Below are positions 57,922 to 64,000 of a stretch of DNA of 64,000 nt, piece after piece; positions within the stretch are counted from its first letter, which is position 1, and every line of letters starts with the position of its first letter. Both the position numbers and the translations under genes were made by a program. Source of the stretch: Fallopia convolvulus (taxonomy: Eukaryota > Streptophyta > Magnoliopsida > Caryophyllales > Polygonaceae); contig OZ024724.1 in NCBI GenBank assembly GCA_964016875.1, positions 51,028,438 to 51,092,437 on the forward strand, given 5' to 3'. The notes beneath the pieces were generated by a model, which worked only from the letters and a program-made list of their open reading frames with translations, made no database searches and was not told the origin of the DNA.

Positions 57922-59973
57922 ATGAGCTATACCCGTCGTGCCATGCACGACTGTATGAATTTAATACTTAATTTATTTAATGAATATGGTTTTAATTTAA
58001 TATAAAAAACTTATTTATTAGAAAAAAAAATTGTTGGGACGTTGTTGGGACCTCTGGTTCTAAACAACGGATCAACGTTGTTATTCTCCGAGTTTTGATA
58101 ATAACAAACACCATAAGGAACTAATGTGGTTTGTTCAAGTATTTCTAAGGAACGCAGGTACAACCAAGAACTCCCATGAATGACCAAAAGCCACAGAAGC
58201 TAACAATGCAGAGTTTCCATCAAGGGAACTCTGAAGAGGAAAGTTCCCATGAAATGGGAACTCCCAGAAATGATCAAGAGAACACAAGCTTACAACGATG
58301 AAGAGTTTCCATCAAGGGAACTCTGAACAAGACAGTTCCCATGACATGGGAACTCACATGTGAGGACAACGACCGTTCAGCGCAGATCGCGGGATTCTGT
58401 CTTGGACAGCCCAAAGGAACAGTCTGAGGATCAGACTGTCACGCTTGATCCAACGGTCCGATTGATCCAAGAAGTTGACCTAGTTCAAACCAAAGTCACA
58501 TGTGAAGAAAGTACAGCTTGGGCATCAAGCAAAGGCCATTTTGGACACAAACGAAAGATGCGACTGTCCAAGCTCACCTGGACTATAAAGCCAAATGAAT
58601 AGTACTCGGATTGAGCACTTCTCCCAGAACTCACAAACACCCACACTAGAGAAAAGAAAGAAAAGGAAGAGAAGTCCCCGCCGGCGAGTGTGTGATCTCG
58701 ACGACGGTGAAGCCAAAGTTCCTAGAGGCAAGGGAACTGAGAAGTCGGTGTAAGGTTTGAGTTATTTGTATTTTGCTGTTGTGAGCTTAGGAACTCAGTT
58801 GAGAGGATTTACTAGTGTTGCTAGAGTTAGGAAGAACTCGTAGGAACAGAGAAGTGTGAATCCGGCTGTTGTAACTAAGGAACAAAGCAATCAATATAAG
58901 TAAGTCATTCAAAAATCCTCCAAGCGGAGGTAGAGGTTTACCCATACAACTAGTTGGTTGTAGTGGGGTTCCTCTATAAAGGAACTGTGTTATTTACTGT
59001 CTTTAATACTTGCGAACTGTTTACTTCCGCTGCCTTGGGAACAGCTTAATTGCCAGTTCCCAACCTCTTTGCTAACGGTTTACGATCCAACGAAATTATA
59101 TAAAATTTTGCAATTGGTGTCATGTGAAACGGGGCCAATATTATTAAGGTGAGCCCACTATAATTTTGATGGCTTAATGATAATTTATTTATGAAAAAAT
59201 ATAAATATAAATTATTTGAATTAGAATCATTTAATTTTAAAAATATTTTACAAAAAATATAAAAGGTAAAAATAATCTAAATTCTTGTAAATTTTTTATC
59301 AAATTCAATTCTTTAAAAAAATTTGAATAAAAATTAAAAATATACTTAATAAGAAACGATGATAAAATATAAATAAAGAATGAATTTTTTAATTATAAGA
59401 AAATCATTTATATTTACATAAATAATTAAAAAAAAATTAAGAAAAATTATAATGTAATTTTTTTTAATCAAAAGTCAATTTATGCAAGTAATTATCTAGA
59501 TTGAAAGTTCTATTTTTTATCAAAATTTTATTTAAGATAAATATTTTGCATAAATAGATCAAAAATAAAGATAAAATAATTTTCTTTAATTTTAAATAAA
59601 ATTCGAATTTATTTTTTTATATAAATAGATAGAAATTTAATTGAAAAAACTAAATTAATATATTTATATTAATATATAATATCTAATGTTCTATAATTTA
59701 TTTTAATTTTTGATAAAATCTTTTAGATCTATCCTAATGCATAACATAGTAACATATAATAGATACCATCTTTATTTTAGATAGAATCTTTCTTGGATTA
59801 ATTTATCACATTTTAATATTATCCTAAAATAATATCAACATATATAAATTCCCAAAATAAAAAATCCTATGTGGCGAAATCCTAGGTGGCTTAACGTGGG
59901 AACGACCCGTAGGAAAATCCTAGGTGGCGCAACGTGGTGGCCTTATTCCTTGCGTCTTCTATATATACATAGA
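57922..59973 (-). mobile_element. Helitron-like element on the minus strand, with an LTR inserted in it
   Basis: On the minus strand it begins TCTATGTATATATAGAAG at 59973, preceded by A. It ends with hairpin GTCGTGC-ATG-GCACGAC, GGGTATAG and CTCAT at 57922, followed by T. The terminal CTCAT departs from CTRRT by one base. The flanks are A at 57921 and T at 59974, the expected AT target. The interior is AT-rich with no gene, and 58032-59112 is a separate LTR. Confidence 0.55.
58043..59112 (+). mobile_element. SIRE-like Copia LTR with primer-site remnant
   Basis: It begins TGTTGGGACCTCTGG (an 11-base earlier TGTTGGGACG at 58032 is a near repeat) and ends AAAATTTTGCA, followed by ATTGGTGTCATG, which looks like a decayed ATTGGTATCAGAG primer site. 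CCTCCAAGCGGAGGTAGAGG and the TTACTTCCGCTGCC stretch near the end are typical of Maximus/SIRE LTRs. No internal coding region follows. In the left half two 90-base repeats carry GAGTTTCCATCAAGGGAACTC and the palindrome AGTTCCCATG...CATGGGAACT-like arms. Confidence 0.7.
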
Positions 59974-60040
59974 TTTGTTACTTTATAGTTAGTTGGACGT
60001 GTAATTAATTAGTACGTTTCGTGCTTATTGTTTTTATCTT
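59974..60040. other. Short spacer between two Helitron-like elements
   Basis: Host-like sequence with no recognised feature. Confidence 0.3.
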
Positions 60041-61035
60041 ACTATGTGGGTGGCCCGTTCTACGCACGGGTTTTGGTTATATTTTGGGCTATTATGTAGT
60101 TATAATTTAACTTTTTTCATATCATATTTTGGTTACATAGCCCATTTTAATATTTTTTTCAATATATTTAGTTTTATTAAATGAATTGTTGTACAATAAT
60201 TAACTATATTTTTTATTTATTGAATTAATGTGGACATGATAATTATTGTAAGTGCAAAAAATGATATAAACTTATTGTCATATTTTAACAATGAAACACC
60301 AGTTTTTAATATCAAGTTTCATTCCTTGCCTAAAAATATGATTTAAAATACTATGTTATAATATTATACATTATATATTAGACATTATTGATTCCCATTT
60401 GAAAAAATGACACATGACCAAATATAATCGGTGATGATTTTATTGGGAGATAAAATAACATCTTAATAAATTTTGTTTTAATAAGATCAACAATAGAACA
60501 TCTCTCTCACAATTTTCTTGAGATAAAACTTTTGCATTTGAATACAATTATTAGGTTGTATATCAAAAAGATAGTCCGAATAATGCATTCATCCATCTAA
60601 TATATAGAGTCATGTACACCTATTGTTTTTTTGGTCGAACATGTACATCTATTGTTGTTTTTGCATAATCTAGAGTTGGAATTTGAAGAGGTTGTAAATT
60701 TATGGTGGGTGGAATTAATATTGAAATTATCTCACTTTAATTGTGATGAAATTAATTGTTTGTAACATACTTGATATTATATCACTTTAATTGGGCTAAA
60801 ATTACTTGCTAATAACAACCATTGAATATTTATTATATATTTTGACCAAATTAATTTTTATGCACCATTAGACTTGACCAATAGAAATAGATAGAAAAAT
60901 TATATTTATGATGGTGGTTTTTTTTCCACTTGGTCTTGCAAATGATGCTGCTATTCTTAGTTCCTAAAAAAATGATTTTGATGTATCAAGAAAACAACGG
61001 AAGTATATAGAAACACATAAACATAGGATCACATC

Positions 61036-61510
61036 CTTCGCCTTTATACAATTTATAGCTTTGAATTGGCTAGAATTGGTAATTTGAAACAACACTATTA
61101 GGCAAGCAGTTACTTTTTTAATTTATGTAATTAATTTGTGTTTTATTGCACTTAAATTATAGTATTGATGGTATATGGGAGGTCAACATCGATTTAGCAT
61201 TGTAGTTAAATGCATTTTGAATTTTTGACTTTTGGTATTCTTTATATTTTAATATGTCAAAATTCAAAGTCATTTTCTTCGCCTTTATACAATTTATAGC
61301 TTTGAATAGGCTAGAATTGGTAATTTGAAACAACAATATTATTATTAATGTTGGAAATCGGTTACTTTTTCAATTTATGTAATTAATCTGTGTTTTATTG
61401 CACTTAAATTGTAGTATTGATGGTATATGGGAGGTTAGCATCAATTTAGCATTTTTGAGTTTTTGACTTTTGATATTCTTTACATTTTAATATGTCAAAA
61501 TTCAAAAAAA
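61036..61510. repeat. Tandem duplication, about 241-bp unit
   Basis: CGCCTTTATACAATTTATAGC to AATATGTCAAAATTCAAA occurs at about 61038-61270 and again at about 61279-61508 with small changes. It lies inside the second Helitron-like element. Confidence 0.8.
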
Positions 61511-61567
61511 AATTATATTTTAACTTTAATATCGTCCTTTGGGATTGGTGGTGTTTTTTATTTTATA

Positions 61568-61597
61568 GTATATAGATAGATAGATAGATAGATAGAT
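61568..61597. repeat. (GATA)n microsatellite
   Basis: About seven units of GATA at the presumed terminus of the second Helitron-like element. Confidence 0.9.
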
Positions 61598-61800
61598 TGT
61601 AATGATGGAGCCCAAAACAATTATCTATAATACCACTTTTAGTATAGTTTTATTTCACCAATAATGTTTTTCTAAGTAATATGGGGTTGTATTATGAAAT
61701 GCTCTAAAACTTCAGATTATTGTAGATTTGTAGTGATGGAGCCTAAAATAATTATCTATAATACCACTTTTAATATAGTTTTATTTCACCAATATAATGT
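61598..61800. repeat. Direct duplication of a 65-bp segment, 132 bases apart
   Basis: GTAATGATGGAGCCCAAAAC to TTTATTTCACCAAT at about 61600-61663 recurs at about 61731-61796 as GTAGTGATGGAGCCTAAAAT and so on. Both copies are preceded by TAGATT. Confidence 0.8.
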
Positions 61801-62429
61801 TAATAAACTAATAGGCTCTTTACAAAAATTACATAAAAATATAAAATTTAGTATAAAATTTACTACTTGGATTACTAATTCTTTTAATCTCTCATAATGG
61901 GTTAAGCACTTAAGCCTTATTTGATGTACAATATTTTTTTGTAGAACGATCAAAACTTGGATTTAAAAAAAAAATAGAATCATTGATAGCGCTTGATATG
62001 GAATATTGATAATAAAGAAAATTTTAACATATATTCCAACTCTATTTTCATTTATGAAAACAACAATCTAACTCTAATAAGTTGCAATATTTTCTATTAA
62101 CATGAATAAATAACTAAGTTGCAATATTTTCTATTAACATGAATAAATAACATGAAAAAATAGTTGTTATGTGCTTTATTTTGCAAATATGTTGATCTCA
62201 TATACTAATAGAAAGATAAACATTTAATCAAAAATACTTGATAATATAAGAAATTAACTATTTTCTAAAATACTTGATAATTTTAATTAAAAAATTAGAG
62301 AAAACCCATGGCATATATAGGAAATTAACTATTTCCATAAAAATGATAAAAAAAATTATACTCACATAAGGTAGATCTACATGAAGTGGTAAATATATTT
62401 GATAATTAGATAAGAAATCCTACTACTAA
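61801..62429. other. AT-rich intergenic sequence with a 37-bp tandem pair
   Basis: GTTGCAATATTTTCTATTAA starts at 62081 and again at 62118, a 37-base tandem pair. The rest is AT-rich with no gene seen. Confidence 0.45.
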
Positions 62430-62709
62430 AATAGTGTTACTATATATGGGTCTATATTTAGACATTAAATATTGAATAAAAGAAGTTTACCTCTAAACTA
62501 TGTAGTTTGGCTTCATTCTTAGAATATATGAGTAGTATTTACAATTGTGTATTTGTTATAATAATATTATATTTAGATGTACATATGGAAACCCTAGATT
62601 TAATCTTGTACTCTCTTTATAAAAGGCCCCTATGGGTGACTTAATAAGATCGGATCTAATCGCTCTCCTTTCTCCCTATTTCTCACCTAAATCTCTCTAT
62701 TTTATAACA
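62430..62709 (+). repeat. Copia-type LTR, left limit uncertain
   Basis: TTTATAAAAG at 62617 is a TATA box. It is followed by GGCCCCTATGGGTGAC, TTAATAAGATC (poly(A)-like), then CTCTCTATTTTATAACA ending at 62709. The order and the following TTATCAGCACG are typical of a plant Copia group. The start of the LTR could not be placed. Confidence 0.6.
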
Positions 62710-62722
62710 CGTTATCAGCACG
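62710..62722 (+). other. Copia primer-binding site
   Basis: CGTTATCAGCACG follows the LTR end directly, as in many plant Copia elements with the phrase TATAACACGTTATCAGCACG. Confidence 0.65.
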
Positions 62723-64000
62723 ATTGTTCAAGACCGAAGGTATAAACTCCCACCTCCATGCCGATATCTTAATTATTTTAATCATTCACGTATTTCTTAA
62801 TTAATTTGATCATTCACGTATCTCTTAATTTATTTGATCATTCACGTATTTCTTAATTAATTTGATCATTCACGTATCTCTTAATTTATTTGATCATTCA
62901 CGTATTCACGTATCTCTTGTTGCCCTTTATGCATATCACGTATCGTTAGTTTTTTTTATCGCTTATATATTGAATGTTAGATGTTTGATCGATGTTCACG
63001 TTGTATATTGAAACTCGTATTTTTAATGTCTATGCTGGAATCTAATTGGTTCGACCGTACCATAAATATGTATGATGATTCATTTTGTTAATATGTTCAT
63101 ATATACATGCTTAATTAATGTCCAGAACACATGACTTTTCATAAACTATATGTCACGTTATAATTAATGTTCGTTATTTTTATCTATATTTAATATGGTA
63201 CACTCCCGAAGTGGATGTATTCATAAACAAATTTGTCCTTGGTGAGACAACTATTATGAACATATAAAGATAATATTATCCCCAAAGTGATAATTTTTTG
63301 TTAATTTTCATTCCTTGAAGCGAATGAAACATCAATATATAATCCCTGAAGTGATTATTTCCGTTCTCTGAAGTGATTGGAACATCATTGTATTATCCCT
63401 GAAGCGATAATTATTTCCTCTCGAAGAGTTGAAATTAAAATATAAGATTATTCCTGAAGCGATAAGTATTTCCTCCTGAAGAGTTGAATTTACAAATAAT
63501 ATTATCCCTGATAATTATTTCCTCCTGAAAAGTTGAATTTACAAATAATATTATCCCATGAAGTGATAATTATTTCCTCCTGAAGAGTTGAATTTACAAA
63601 TAATATTATCCTTGAAGTGATAAGTATTTCCTCTAAAGCGTTGAATTTACAAATAATATTATCCCTGAATGATAATTATTTCCTCCTGAAGAGTTGAATT
63701 TTACAAAATAATATTATATTTTTATCCCAGATTTGATAAATTTCATTCCCTGAAGTGAATGAATTATTTTATTTATTGTATTATTCTTATATTATTTATT
63801 TATTTATTATTTTCATATACTTAATTATGTTATATTATTCTCTCTTGAAGAATTAATTGAATGTACAAAATAAGATTATCCCTGAAGTGATAATCCTCGT
63901 TCCTTAAAGTAATAAAAACTTAATCATTGCCCCTGGAGTGATAACTCTCATTCCAGGAAGTGAATGAAACCATTTTTCTATTTTTATACTTGGTGTGATA
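62723..64000 (+). mobile_element. Leader of a Copia element running off the right edge, with two tandem arrays
   Basis: At 62783-62908 a 28-base unit (TCATTCACGTATTTCTTAAT type) repeats four to five times. At 63350-63720 a unit of about 58 bases (ATTATCCCTGAAGTGATAAT, TTTCCTCCTGAAGAGTTGAA, TTTACAAATA) repeats at least five times, with looser CCTGAAGTGA-type copies from 63230 to 63990. No coding sequence is reached before the window ends; gag would be expected further right. Confidence 0.65.

Larger units (their letters stand above)
60041..61597 (-). mobile_element. Second Helitron-like element, minus strand (tentative)
   Basis: On the minus strand the right side reads TCTATCTATC...TATATACTATAAAATAA, like a Helitron start whose TCTA has expanded into a microsatellite. 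The left side has hairpin CCCGTGCGTAGAACGGG, CCACCCAC, then ATAGT at 60041, one base off CTAGT. The interior is AT-rich with a tandem duplication. The 3' flank base is not the expected T, so the call is weak. Confidence 0.38.

Noticed and set aside
58360..58602. Open frame inside the SIRE-type LTR
   Set aside because: It lies in LTR sequence with palindromic repeats and has no recognisable protein similarity.
62843..63990. CRISPR-like array
   Set aside because: The repeats are contiguous or near-contiguous with no unique spacers of constant length, and this is plant DNA. It is a tandem array in a retroelement leader.

Overview
This is nuclear DNA from a flowering plant, very probably a eudicot. 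It has plant-specific domains (FLZ zinc finger, SnRK1-type CBM48), spliced genes with GT/AG introns, and a dense load of plant transposon lineages: L1-like LINEs with a C-terminal RNase H, Ty3 Tekay, Retand and Athila, SIRE-like and other Copia elements, a Cassandra 5S-bearing LTR, CACTA, Helitrons and hAT. I cannot name the species.

Only two loci look like intact host genes. At 2877-3988 (minus) a four-exon gene encodes 143 residues that join a SnRK1-type glycogen-binding module (AMPK1_CBM/CBM48) to an FLZ zinc finger. FLZ proteins are known SnRK1 adaptors, so this fusion is the most interesting thing in the window. At 40135-40669 (plus) a two-exon gene encodes an 86-residue secreted peptide with six cysteines, thionin-like in pattern.

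The rest is layered transposons. An old LINE (LINE-1, minus strand) runs from about 38.7 kb down to its A-tail at about 5.33 kb and is broken twice. A 9.0-kb CACTA element (5728-14731, TSD TCT) splits its RNase H domain. A Retand element (about 14909-33791) splits it after the RT zinc finger. The Retand is itself split by a Tekay chromovirus (16628-26805), which keeps both LTRs plus an extra 271-bp copy of its 5' internal region. The Retand also carries a spliced antisense gene (31285-33133) that is almost intact. The CACTA holds two captured SEC31 exons, a 616-bp Helitron, a 2.1-kb palindromic 39-bp minisatellite, an LTR-like block and another Helitron end.

A second LINE (LINE-2, plus, about 40.7-52.44 kb) abuts the small-peptide gene. 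It is interrupted by a 3'-truncated Athila element (42951 to about 50987) and by a 196-bp Cassandra solo LTR (51586-51781). A related LINE-3 lies at about 54.54-57.62 kb, after a hAT-like element (53712-54215). The right flank has a Helitron-like element with a SIRE-type LTR inside it, a second Helitron-like element with direct duplications, and the LTR, primer site and repetitive leader of a Copia element that runs off the right edge. The left edge (1 to about 130) looks like the end of a Copia LTR on the minus strand.

All the transposon coding regions carry stops or frameshifts. The antisense Retand gene is the least damaged, with one in-frame stop. All features were found by reading the sequence; family names rest on recognised motifs and no database search was made.
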